Assembly (NCBI RefSeq): GCF_009707365.1
Contig: NZ_CP046122.1
Coordinates: 1,860,001-1,924,000 of the forward strand
Direction of reading: 5' to 3'
From: Microlunatus sp. Gsoil 973
GTDB taxonomy: Bacteria; Actinomycetota; Actinomycetes; Propionibacteriales; Propionibacteriaceae
DNA length: 64,000 nucleotides
Below the pieces are notes generated by a model. That model saw only the letters and a list, made by a program, of their open reading frames with translations, searched no databases and was not told the origin of the DNA. The position numbers and the translations under genes are program-made. Position 1 is the first letter of the stretch. Every line of letters starts with the position of its first letter. Positions 8,387 through 16,586 of this stretch are shown here, in pieces.

Positions 8387-10311
8387 TCAGTTGTGGCCGG
8401 GCTCGTCGGCCAGTACGTCCTCGGCGACCAGTGGCCGGGCGTGGCCGACGATCTCCTCCAGGGTCGCCCGGGCGATCTCCTGTGCCGACAGTCCGAGCTC
8501 CTCCAGCAGTCCGGACCGGCTGCCGTGTTCCAGGAACTGCTGCGGCACGCCGTAGCTGCGCACCGGAGTGTTGATCTTGTGGTGGGACAGCTCCTGGGTC
8601 AGCCGTGCGCCACAGCCGCCGATCACGCCGCTGTCCTCGATGGTGATCACCAGCTGGTGGTGTGCGGCAAGATCAAGGAGAGCCGGGTTCACCGGCAGCG
8701 CCCAGACCGGATCCGCCACGGTGACGCCGATGCCCTGATCGGCGAGCCGCCGTCCGACGGTCATCGCCGTTGGCACCATGGCGCCGTAGCCGACGACCAG
8801 GGACCTGGTCCTGACCCGTACGGGCCAGGATGTCGACTCCGTCGATGGTGTCGATGGCATCGATGTCCGCGGGCACCGGTTCCTTGCAGTAGCGGATCAC
8901 CGTCGGCGCGTCGTTTACCGTCACGGCCCGGGCCAGCGCCTGCCGCAACCGGGTGGCATCCCGGGGGGCGGTCAGTTGCAGGCGCGGTACGATCTGCAGG
9001 ATCGACTGGTCCCACATGCCGTTGTGGCTGGCGCCGTCGTTGCCCGTCACCCCGGCCCGATCCAGGACGAAGGTCACCCCCAGCCGGTGCATGGCGACGT
9101 CCATAAGCACCTGGTCGAACGCCCGGTTGAGGAAGGTCGCGTACACCCCGAAGACCGGGTGCATGCCGCCCATCGCGAGTCCCGCGGCCGAGGTGACCGC
9201 GTGCTGTTCGGCGATCCCGACGTCGAAGGTGCGTTCGGGGAAGACCTCGGCGAAACGGTGCAGTCCTGTCGGATACAGCATCGCCGCAGTGATCGCGACG
9301 AGCCGGTCGTCGAACCTGCCGAGGCGGACCAGTTCCTCTCCGAAGATGTCGGTCCAGCTGCGGCCCTTGGGGTCCGACAGCGGCGCACCGGTGATCTCGT
9401 CGATCTTGCCGACCGTGTGGAACTGGTCCTCGGCGTGGTTCTCCGCGGCCGGGAATCCTTTGCCCTTCTTGGTGATCACGTGCACCATCACCGGGCCACC
9501 GAAATGCTTGGCCTGATTGAGTGCCTTCTCCACGGCGGCCACGTCGTGACCGTCGATCGGGCCGACGTATTTCAGACCAAGATCAGCAAACATGCCCTGT
9601 GGCGCCAGGACATCCTTCAGGCCGGTCTTCACGCCGTGCAACACCTCGTAGGCGGCACTGCCGACCACCGGCGTCCGGGTGACGCTGCGCCGGACAAGAT
9701 CAAGTACCTGCTCGTAGCGCGGATCGGTGCGCAGCGTGGTCAGATGTTCGGCGATCGCGCCGACCGTCGGGGTGTAGGAACGGCCGTTGTCGTTGACCAC
9801 GATCACCACGGGCAGGTCCGGGGCGGCGGCGATGTTGTTCAGCGCCTCCCAGGCCATCCCGCCGGTCAGTGCGCCGTCCCCGATCACCGCGACGACCGTG
9901 TGCCGGTCGCGGCGCAGCCGGAAAGCCTTGGCCAGCCCGTCGGCGTAGGGACAGCGACGCCGAGGCGTGCTGGTTCTCCACCCAGTCGTGTTCGGACTCG
10001 GCGCGGCTGGGATATCCGGAGAGCCCGTGCCGCTGCTTCAGTGTCGGAAAGAGATCGCGGCGGCCGGTCAGCATCTTGTGCACGTAACTCTGGTGGCCGG
10101 TGTCGAAGATGATCGGGTCGCGCGGCGAATCGAAAACCCGGTGCAATGCGATGGTGAGCTCGACCACACCGAGGTTCGGTCCGAGATGCCCGCCGGTCCG
10201 GCTGACGTGGTGGATCAGGAACGCCCTGATCTCCTCGCTGAGCTGCACCAGTTGTTCCGTGGAGAGCGACCGCAGATCACGCGGGTCGTTGATCTTCTCC
10301 AGCAAGGACAT
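8387..10311 (-). pseudogene. dxs: 1-Deoxy-D-xylulose-5-phosphate synthase, interrupted by two single-base frameshifts
   Basis: Thiamine-diphosphate enzyme condensing pyruvate and glyceraldehyde-3-phosphate, first step of the MEP isoprenoid pathway. The N-terminal part (10311 leftward) has [16 protein letters not shown] and [16 protein letters not shown]. One extra base in the GGG at 9948-9950 (plus strand) then shifts frame, and the protein resumes with [18 protein letters not shown], the ThDP-binding site. [17 protein letters not shown] holds the catalytic Glu. A second extra base near 8801-8808 shifts frame again before [14 protein letters not shown] and the C-terminal domain. With both bases removed, a normal protein of about 640 residues results. 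As written, the gene would not give a full enzyme. The shifts may be sequencing error. Confidence 0.9.
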
Positions 10312-10421
10312 GAGGCTGAGTGTACGTGCCCGGGTGTCCGCATGCCGTCTCTGCCGGCCGTGCTTCGGACGTGATCGTCGTTACGTCCACGCCTACGGCC
10401 GGCTGTTGCTGCGGACGTCGA

Positions 10422-11516
10422 TCAGAACGCCCGGGCGTACTGATCGGGCACCGGCACCTCGACACCGAGTTCTCGCGCGGCGTGCAACGGCCAGTACGGG
10501 TCGCGCAGCAGCTCCCGCGCCAGCAGCACGACATCGGCCTCGCCGTTGACGATGATCTTCTCCGCCTGGACCGGCTCGGTGATCATGCCGACCGCCCCCG
10601 TGGCGACACCGGCCTCCTCACGGATCCGGCGAGCGTAGGACACCTGATAGCCCGGACCGGCCGGAACCCTCACATCAGCCACGTTGCCGCCGCTCGACGT
10701 GTCGATCAGGTCGACTCCGTGTGCTCGCAGCCGACGGGCCAGTTCCACCGCCTCGTCCGCCGTCCAGCCGGGGCGTGGATTGCCCGCCTCGGCCAGCCAA
10801 TCTGTCGCCGACACTCGGAACACCACCGGCAGCTCCTCGGGCCAGACCGACCGCACGGCATCGGTCACCTCGAGCGCCAGCCGAATGCGGTTCTCGAAGC
10901 TTCCGCCGTACCGGTCGGTGCGGTGATTGCTGTGCGGGGACAGGAACTGATGGATCAGATAGCCGTGCGCTCCGTGCACCTCGGCGACCCGGAAGCCGGC
11001 ATTCAGGGCCCGCCGTGCCGCGGCACGGAACTCCTCGACCACTCCCGCGATCTCGTCGTCGGCAAGCTCATGCGGTCCGGCGTAACCGTCGGCGAACGGC
11101 ACAGCGCTCGGTCCGACCGGTTGCCAGCCGTGTTGTTCCGGTCCGACCGGTCCGCCGCCCCGCCAGGGCTGTGCGGTGGACGCCTTGCGCCCGGCATGTG
11201 CCAACTGGATGGCCGGCACCGCACCATGCGATGAGACGGCGGCGGTGATCCGGGAGAACGCCGCGACCTGGTCGTCGTTCCAGATCCCGAGGTCCTGCGG
11301 GCTGATCCGACCGACCGGGCTGACCGCGGTCGCCTCGGTCATCACCAGACCGGCGCCACCCACCGCCCTGGAGACCAGATGGACAAGGTGCCAGTCGTTC
11401 GGCACACCGGTCCCGGGCCCGGACGGTTCTGCGCTGTACTGACACATCGGTGCCACCCAGACGCGGTTCTTGACGGTCAACGATCGCAGCCGGTACGGCT
11501 CGAAAAGCACACTCAC
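10422..11516 (-). CDS. NADH:flavin oxidoreductase, Old Yellow Enzyme (YqjM-like)
   Basis: A 364-residue FMN-dependent ene-reductase of the TIM-barrel OYE family. Visible features are LTVKNRVWVAPMCQYSA near the N-terminus (the Cys is typical of the thermophilic-like/YqjM class), AIQLAHAGRKAS for FMN and substrate binding, EVHGAHGYLIHQFLSPHSN with the conserved histidines, and DRYGGSFENRIRLALE. The GTG at 11516 is used because the family begins a few residues before LFEPYRLRSLTVKN. It is seven bases downstream of the small conserved gene 11524-11970 and probably co-transcribed with it from the LexA-box promoter. The physiological substrate is unknown; such enzymes reduce activated C=C bonds. 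Confidence 0.9.
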   Translation of the reverse strand: MSVLFEPYRLRSLTVKNRVWVAPMCQYSAEPSGPGTGVPNDWHLVHLVSRAVGGAGLVMTEATAVSPVGRISPQDLGIWNDDQVAAFSRITAAVSSHGAVPAIQLAHAGRKASTAQPWRGGGPVGPEQHGWQPVGPSAVPFADGYAGPHELADDEIAGVVEEFRAAARRALNAGFRVAEVHGAHGYLIHQFLSPHSNHRTDRYGGSFENRIRLALEVTDAVRSVWPEELPVVFRVSATDWLAEAGNPRPGWTADEAVELARRLRAHGVDLIDTSSGGNVADVRVPAGPGYQVSYARRIREEAGVATGAVGMITEPVQAEKIIVNGEADVVLLARELLRDPYWPLHAARELGVEVPVPDQYARAF

Positions 11517-11523
11517 GGGCAGG

Positions 11524-11970
11524 TCAACCCGGCTGCCACGCCGAGATATTCCGGCTTCGCTGTGCAGGTTCGCCGAGCCGGGGCGTGAACCGCTCCCCGC
11601 CCAGCGCACGGGAGACCAGGTCGACGGCGCGTTCAACCCGGGCCAGCCGGGCAAGTTCTGCCTGCCAGGCATCGACCGCCTCGGCGATCACCCGCTGGTC
11701 GACCCGCTGCTCGAGATCGGACCGCGCCATCGAGACTCCGTCGGTGGCCGCCCTGCGTTGTCCCGCAACGCTGTGTCTGGCGAAGGCCGCCAGCACCATC
11801 GGGTGGCGCCGCAGCACCGGATAGCCGCGGAAGTCTGCCGGACAGCAGTCCAGCAGGTACGCCACCGCCTGTCGGTCCCAGTCCGTCGCACCCGGAGGGC
11901 GGACGTTCTCCGGCCATCCGGGCGGTGCGTACCCGTCGGCCGGGTTCTGGTTGGTCGAGCAGCCGTTCAT
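11524..11970 (-). CDS. Conserved actinobacterial hypothetical protein, probable SOS-regulated
   Basis: A 148-residue cytosolic protein with no enzyme motif that I recognise. The N-terminal half is the conserved part: PPGWPENVRPPGATDWDR, then AVAYLLDCCPADFRGYPVL and RRHPMVLAAFARH. The remainder is a charged helix (AEAVDAWQAELARLARVERAVDLV) likely forming a coiled or helical bundle. Similar short proteins occur in other actinobacteria as far as I recall, without known function. The start is well supported by AGGAGG placed six bases before the ATG. A LexA-type box overlaps its promoter, and the Old Yellow Enzyme gene follows at seven bases. A damage-related role is an inference from the operator only. 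Confidence 0.75.
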   Translation of the reverse strand: MNGCSTNQNPADGYAPPGWPENVRPPGATDWDRQAVAYLLDCCPADFRGYPVLRRHPMVLAAFARHSVAGQRRAATDGVSMARSDLEQRVDQRVIAEAVDAWQAELARLARVERAVDLVSRALGGERFTPRLGEPAQRSRNISAWQPG

Positions 11971-11988
11971 CGAAGCCTCCTGCGCAGT

Positions 11989-12009
11989 TAGAACATGTGT
12001 TCGATTCTA
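11989..12009 (-). promoter_or_regulatory. LexA (SOS) box overlapping a -10 element
   Basis: TAGAACATGTGTTCGA at 11989-12004 matches the actinobacterial LexA consensus TCGAACNNNNGTTCGA at every fixed position except the second. On the minus strand a TAGAAT -10-like hexamer (12009-12004) overlaps its edge, so the expected transcription start falls inside the box. It is 19 bp from the start of the conserved gene at 11970. The geometry fits repression by LexA. Confidence 0.7.
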
Positions 12010-12130
12010 AGCCGGACAGGCGTCCGCGGCAAGCCGGCTCGGCGGCCTCTTGCCTTCAACCGTTGTTGAGGTTGCAGGATGGGTATCTCGTCACAACGCG
12101 ACCACACGAGACGTGTGAAAGGACCCATTC

Positions 12131-12757
12131 ATGGCCGTCTATGAGCTTCCCGATCTGCCCTACGACTACGCAGCGCTGGAGCCCCACATCTCGGGCAAGA
12201 TCATGGAACTCCACCACGACAAACACCACGCCACCTACGTCGCCGGCATCAACACCGCCCTGGACCAACTCGCCGAAGCCCGCGAAACCGGCAACCTCGG
12301 CACCGTCGGCGGACTGGAGAAGAACCTCGCCTTCAACCTCGGCGGCCACGTCAACCACACCGTCTTCTGGCCCAACCTCTCCCCCGACGGCGGCGACAAA
12401 CCCGACGGCGAACTCGGCGCAGCCATCGACGAATACTTCGGCACCTTCGACGCCTTCCGCGCCCACTTCGAAGCCACCGCCAACACCATCCAAGGCTCCG
12501 GCTGGGCCATGCTCGTCTACGACACCCTCGGCCAACGCCTCAACATCGTCCAGATCTACGACCAACAAGGAAACCTCCCCCTGGCCCAAATCCCCATCGT
12601 CCTCCTCGACATGTGGGAACACGCCTTCTACCTGCAATACCAAAACGTCAAAGCCGACTACGTCAAAGCCTGGTGGAACGTCGTCAACTGGGCCGACGCC
12701 CAAACCCGCTTCACCGCCGCCACCCAACAAACCGCCGGCCTGATCATCCCGAACTGA
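12131..12757 (+). CDS. sodA: Superoxide dismutase, Fe/Mn family
   Basis: A 208-residue enzyme that dismutes superoxide to oxygen and hydrogen peroxide. The metal ligands are visible: H28 (MELHHDKHH), H76 ([10 protein letters not shown]), D160 and H164 ([13 protein letters not shown]). Length is normal and no signal peptide is present. Whether iron or manganese is used cannot be decided; related propionibacterial enzymes are cambialistic. AAAGGA lies eight bases before the ATG. The coding strand is strikingly C-rich and G-poor with many CAA, GAA and AAA codons, unlike all neighbouring genes, and probably reflects very high expression. A terminator follows directly. Confidence 0.96.
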   Translation: MAVYELPDLPYDYAALEPHISGKIMELHHDKHHATYVAGINTALDQLAEARETGNLGTVGGLEKNLAFNLGGHVNHTVFWPNLSPDGGDKPDGELGAAIDEYFGTFDAFRAHFEATANTIQGSGWAMLVYDTLGQRLNIVQIYDQQGNLPLAQIPIVLLDMWEHAFYLQYQNVKADYVKAWWNVVNWADAQTRFTAATQQTAGLIIPN

Positions 12758-12781
12758 CCCAACCCACCGGCCCGAACACCC

Positions 12782-12819
12782 CGGCATCCCGCGCGACTCC
12801 CGACTCGTGCGGGATGCCG
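12782..12819 (+). terminator. Stem-loop terminator downstream of sodA
   Basis: Perfect 11-bp stem: CGGCATCCCGC (12782-12792) pairs with 12809-12819 across a 16-base loop. It starts 25 bp after the sodA stop. Confidence 0.65.
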
Positions 12820-12943
12820 CATGCCAGCGGGCAGGATCGAACGGGGCGCATGCCCCGAGGCAGCGGTCGGCGCCTCGATGTCGGCAACGCGGTTTCGGAA
12901 AGACCCCTACATCCTCTAACGTACGCACATCGGCCCGATCGAG

Positions 12944-14656
12944 TTGAAATCCCACCTCGCCCCGCGCGCGCCCCGAAGACGACGTCGTGCGACATCGGTG
13001 GCTGCCTGGATCCGGCTGAGTATCCTGACGCTGCTCTGCGTCGCCGCCGGTCTGTTCTGGTCCAGCTCGCTCGCCTCCGCCGACACCGATGATCACTCCG
13101 GTCCGGCTGCCGACCTCTTCGGTGTTGGCGGCGGCGTCCGGTCGGTCGGCGCTGAGGTCACCAACGGTGTCCACCGTGTCCTCGGCGCTCCCCCGGCCGG
13201 ACACCCCTCCGGCAGGACCTCGAGCCACCCGTCCGCCGGTCACCGGCCGCCTCAGGCCACCGGCCACACGATGCCTACCCAGCGCCCGAAGGACACAACG
13301 AACGGTACGCACACCGCAGCCACTGCCGCTGCCGCCGACGCCGTCAACGGCGTGGTGCATTCGGCGTCGCGGAGGGTCCACGGGATCAGCAGTCGGGTCG
13401 GGTCGACTGCTGATCCCGTGGAACGCGCCGGTCATCGCGTTCCGGGTGGACGCGTCGAGGAGGTCACCCATTCGGGCGGAGATGCGGTGCGCAGCATCGG
13501 TGCCACGACCGACGCCGCGGGCTCGACCGTCGACCGGACGACCGGGATCGTCGACGGAGTGCGTCATCCCGACCGCTTCGGAAGCGCCGCCGGTGACGAG
13601 GTCGGACAGGTCACCGCAGTGGTGCGCACCGGTACGAAGGTGGTCTCCTCGACCGGCGGCGTGGTCACCAGCACCGGTAACACGGTGGGTGATCTCGGCG
13701 CTGATCTCGGCGCTCATCTCGACGCTCATCTCGGCGCTCATCTCGGAGATGGTCCAGGCGGTGATCACGCCAAGCCGGTCGGGGCCCTCGTCGGCACGGT
13801 CGGCGACACCGTGAGCGGAGTCGGCACAACGGTGGGCAACGTCGGAAAGACGGTTGATCACGTCACTGCCACAGTCGAGCCGGTCGCCCGGGACACGGTC
13901 ACCAGGACCGTCGACACAGCAGTCGGCAACCCGGTGGTCACCACCGTGATCAACACCGCCACCCGCACAGACGACAGCACCGTCAGCCGCACCGTCAGCC
14001 GCACCGTCAGCCGCACCGTCAGCCGGACGGTCCAGCCTGTCGCCGAGACCGTCACGATCGTCAACAACGGTATCTCGATCGTCAGCAACACCGCCGGCCG
14101 GACCGTCGGTTCGTCTCCGGGCGGTTTGACACCGGGCGGAAGCGCTGCCGGTCTCCTCGGCGGCATCCCGATCACCCGTCTCGGATCCCCGACCGGCGCG
14201 GCGGATCCGGTGGTCCTTGGCCCGGACCTGTCCGCCGCGGGCATCACAGCCGACTCCGCCCCGTTCGGGGCCTCGACGCGGACGGGACAGGCGACGGCGA
14301 CCCAGCACGCGCAGCAACCTCAGCTACTCCTCGGCCTGCTCACTTGCCGGCCCGCCTCGACAGCGATCCCCGGCACCCACCTGGTCGCCACCCCGTCGAC
14401 CCACGTACACCTGGTCGCACGGTCCGGGCTTCTGCTCCTCGGCCTGGGCACCGGCGGTCCGGGACAGGCACCGGCTCAAGTCCCGTCTCCGTCGCAAGGC
14501 GTGATCACCACAAGCGCATCCGGTGGCCCCTGGCACGAGCACAGCACGCTTCCGAGCGTGATCCGCGGCACGGTAACGACCGCCGCAGGCGTACGCGGAT
14601 CCGGCTCGTCACAACCGCAGGCCTCGCTGTACGATCCCGGCTTCTCCCCCGACTGA
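12944..14656 (+). CDS. Repeat-rich secreted protein of unknown function
   Basis: A 570-residue exported protein. The TTG at 12944 is followed by an arginine-rich n-region (RRRRRATS), a hydrophobic core (IRLSILTLLCVAAGLFW) and a likely cleavage site LASA|D near residue 47. The mature part is low-complexity, rich in Thr, Val, Gly and Ser, with many T/S-V-G/D and DTV-type steps, four SRTV repeats and GAHL repeats, suggesting an extended or beta-rich surface polypeptide. No LPXTG sorting signal or C-terminal anchor is evident. Valine-threonine-rich proteins of this kind occur in other actinobacteria, function unknown to me. The strand choice rests on the signal peptide. Confidence 0.72.
   Translation: MKSHLAPRAPRRRRRATSVAAWIRLSILTLLCVAAGLFWSSSLASADTDDHSGPAADLFGVGGGVRSVGAEVTNGVHRVLGAPPAGHPSGRTSSHPSAGHRPPQATGHTMPTQRPKDTTNGTHTAATAAAADAVNGVVHSASRRVHGISSRVGSTADPVERAGHRVPGGRVEEVTHSGGDAVRSIGATTDAAGSTVDRTTGIVDGVRHPDRFGSAAGDEVGQVTAVVRTGTKVVSSTGGVVTSTGNTVGDLGADLGAHLDAHLGAHLGDGPGGDHAKPVGALVGTVGDTVSGVGTTVGNVGKTVDHVTATVEPVARDTVTRTVDTAVGNPVVTTVINTATRTDDSTVSRTVSRTVSRTVSRTVQPVAETVTIVNNGISIVSNTAGRTVGSSPGGLTPGGSAAGLLGGIPITRLGSPTGAADPVVLGPDLSAAGITADSAPFGASTRTGQATATQHAQQPQLLLGLLTCRPASTAIPGTHLVATPSTHVHLVARSGLLLLGLGTGGPGQAPAQVPSPSQGVITTSASGGPWHEHSTLPSVIRGTVTTAAGVRGSGSSQPQASLYDPGFSPD
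13377..13422. repeat. Perfect 19-bp inverted repeat inside a coding sequence
   Basis: Arm 13377-13395 (TCCACGGGATCAGCAGTCG) is exactly complementary to 13404-13422, with an 8-base spacer. It lies within the secreted-protein gene, so it would form a very stable hairpin in the mRNA or an invertible or cruciform site in DNA. Confidence 0.9.
13691..13746 (+). repeat. 12-bp tandem repeat (GAHL units)
   Basis: Just over four units of a 12-bp sequence related to CATCTCGGCGCT, encoding G-A-H/D-L tetrapeptides in the secreted protein. Units differ by one or two bases. Confidence 0.85.
13979..14026 (+). repeat. 12-bp tandem repeat (SRTV units)
   Basis: Four units of ACCGTCAGCCGC, the first three identical and the fourth ending in G instead of C, encoding T-V-S-R repeats. 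The near identity suggests recent expansion or slippage. Confidence 0.92.
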
Positions 14657-14724
14657 GCATCGGCGCCGATCTCGCGCCCAACGGCGCACCCGACGCACTT
14701 CACCAAGCATTTGGGGAGACTCTG

Positions 14725-15186
14725 ATGATCAACTCCGGCACAGCCGAACACCGCAGCGACGATGTCATCTGCCGGATCGTGGCCGGTGATCTTCCGGCCG
14801 ACGTGGTCCACCGCGACGACAACCTGATCGGCTTTCTTGATCACCGACCGGTGTTCAAGGGGCATGTGCTGATCGCACCGGTCCGCCATGTCGACACGCT
14901 GCTGACACTTCCGGAGGACCTGATGCAGCCCCTGCTGGGGCTGGCCCGCCGGATGTCGTCGGCGATGCTCGACGGACTGGGCGCGCAGGGCACGTTCAGC
15001 GCGATCAACACGATCGTCAGTCAGTCGATACCCCATCTGCACCTTCACGTCGTACCGCGGACCAAGGGCGACGGACTGCGCGGCTTCTTCTGGCCGCGCA
15101 CCCGCTATGCCGCCGGTGAGGCCGCCGACTATGCGGCCCGCATCGCGGCTGCCCTGAGCCGGGTCCGCCCGGACGACGACACCTGA
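14725..15186 (+). CDS. HIT family nucleotide hydrolase/transferase
   Basis: A 153-residue cytosolic protein of the histidine triad superfamily, which hydrolyses nucleotide conjugates such as AMP-lysine or dinucleoside polyphosphates. The triad is visible as SIPHLHLHVVPR (H-x-H-x-H), with the upstream CRIVAGDLPADVVHRDD and FKGHVLIAPVRHVDTLL segments that form the nucleotide pocket. The ATG at 14725 is preceded by GGGGAG. It follows the secreted-protein gene by 68 bp and ends before the ROK regulator. The exact substrate cannot be read from the sequence. Confidence 0.9.
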   Translation: MINSGTAEHRSDDVICRIVAGDLPADVVHRDDNLIGFLDHRPVFKGHVLIAPVRHVDTLLTLPEDLMQPLLGLARRMSSAMLDGLGAQGTFSAINTIVSQSIPHLHLHVVPRTKGDGLRGFFWPRTRYAAGEAADYAARIAAALSRVRPDDDT

Positions 15187-15265
15187 CGCGGAGCCCCAGG
15201 AGGGCACACCGCGATTTGCCGGACCGGCGGTCCTCACGCCGGTCCGGGACGAACCGAAGGTTCCG

Positions 15266-16537
15266 ATGACTCAGTTTGCCAAGCGCTTCTCCGACCCTAC
15301 GAACGCCGCCCGAAGCCGGGACAGGTCGACTGCCGATCTGGCCGCGGCGGCAGTACGACAGACCAACGCGCGGGACTGCCTGATGATCCTGCTGAATGCC
15401 GAAGAACCGCTCACCGTTGCCGACCTGACCTCACGTACCGGGCTCTCCCGGCCAACCGTTGACGCGGTCCTGCACGACCTCATCGCCGCCGGACCGGTGC
15501 GGACGGCCGAACCGTCGGACAGTTGTACGCCGGGACGTCCGGCACGGCGGTTCGTCGCCGATCCGTCGACGACGCTGGTCGCCGGCGTCGAGGTCGGCGC
15601 ACACGTCGTCCGCTGCACGGTCAGCGACGCCGGCGGGTCGATCGTCTCCCGCGTCTGCAGGCGCCTGGACGGTGATGCCGCGACCGACCGACTCGAGGTG
15701 ATCACGGAGCTCGTGACGAGCGCCGTCGAGCACCGATCGACCGGTACGGCCGGACACCGTCCGCACCCGCGGCCGGCGGCAGTCGGCCTGGCGGTGCCCG
15801 GAATCCTCGATCATGATCAACGGCTGGTGCGGAGCGGGCAGCTTCCGGAATGGACCGGTGTTCGTCCGGGAGCCGAGCTGTCCCGGCGGCTCGGTTGCGC
15901 GGTGTTGGTCGAGACCGATCTCAAGCTCGCGGCGTATGCAGAACATCATCTCGGCGACATCGCAGGGAATCTGATCTACCTCCATCTGGGCAGGAGGATC
16001 GCGGTCGCACTGATGGTCGACGACCAGATCCTGCAGGGCAGGAACCGGATGGCCGGTGAGCTCGGTGCGCAACGCGGGATGCGCTGGACCCCGTCCTACG
16101 ACGACGGCGGAGGGCTCTGCTGGTCGACCGGGCGGGAAGCCCGGCCGCTCTTCGACCGGGCGGCAGCCGGTGACCACCGGGCGCTCGCCGAGATCGACGC
16201 CTTCTGCGAGCAACTCGCTCCCCGGCTGGCGACCCTGGCGCTGACCCTCGACCCGGAGCTGGTGATCGTCGGCGGTGGCCTGTCCCGAGCCGGTCGGACC
16301 CTGCTCGGACCGCTGGCCCGGCAGCTCGACCGGCTGCTCGACCTGCCGGTCCGCCCGGAGTTGACCACGTCACGGCTGACCTCGGACGCGTCCGTCACGG
16401 GCGCGCTGGCGTACGCCTTCGAGCGGGGTTCGGAGCAGATCTTCGGGCTTCCGGCGGTGCCGCCACCGTGGCGGCGGCTGCGTACCGCGCCCGAAACCGA
16501 CCCCCGGACGCAAGCGGACCGGGCGGGCACGCAATGA
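15266..16537 (+). CDS. ROK family transcriptional regulator
   Basis: A 423-residue regulator with an N-terminal winged helix-turn-helix (LTVADLTSRTGLSRPTVDAVLHDLI, residues about 50-75) and a C-terminal ROK sugar-kinase-like domain. ROK features include VGLAVPGILD, the MAGELGAQ stretch and LVIVGGGLSRAG. The zinc motif expected after GELG (Cys-rich in kinases) is not conserved: CWSTGREARPLF replaces it, consistent with a regulator lacking kinase activity. It lies 49 bp ahead of a TIM-barrel isomerase and a Gfo/Idh/MocA dehydrogenase in the same orientation and probably controls them in response to a sugar or sugar derivative. The ligand is unknown. Confidence 0.87.
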   Translation: MTQFAKRFSDPTNAARSRDRSTADLAAAAVRQTNARDCLMILLNAEEPLTVADLTSRTGLSRPTVDAVLHDLIAAGPVRTAEPSDSCTPGRPARRFVADPSTTLVAGVEVGAHVVRCTVSDAGGSIVSRVCRRLDGDAATDRLEVITELVTSAVEHRSTGTAGHRPHPRPAAVGLAVPGILDHDQRLVRSGQLPEWTGVRPGAELSRRLGCAVLVETDLKLAAYAEHHLGDIAGNLIYLHLGRRIAVALMVDDQILQGRNRMAGELGAQRGMRWTPSYDDGGGLCWSTGREARPLFDRAAAGDHRALAEIDAFCEQLAPRLATLALTLDPELVIVGGGLSRAGRTLLGPLARQLDRLLDLPVRPELTTSRLTSDASVTGALAYAFERGSEQIFGLPAVPPPWRRLRTAPETDPRTQADRAGTQ

Positions 16538-16586
16538 TCGGAGCAAGCACCGACCTGTGTTCACCGACGAAGCCCGAGAAGGGGAC

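Noticed and set aside
12056-14317. Long open frame of about 750 codons on the minus strand across sodA and the secreted-protein gene
   Set aside because: It runs antisense to sodA, which is certain, and gives low-complexity Gly/Asp/Val sequence without motifs. The plus strand has a clean signal peptide.
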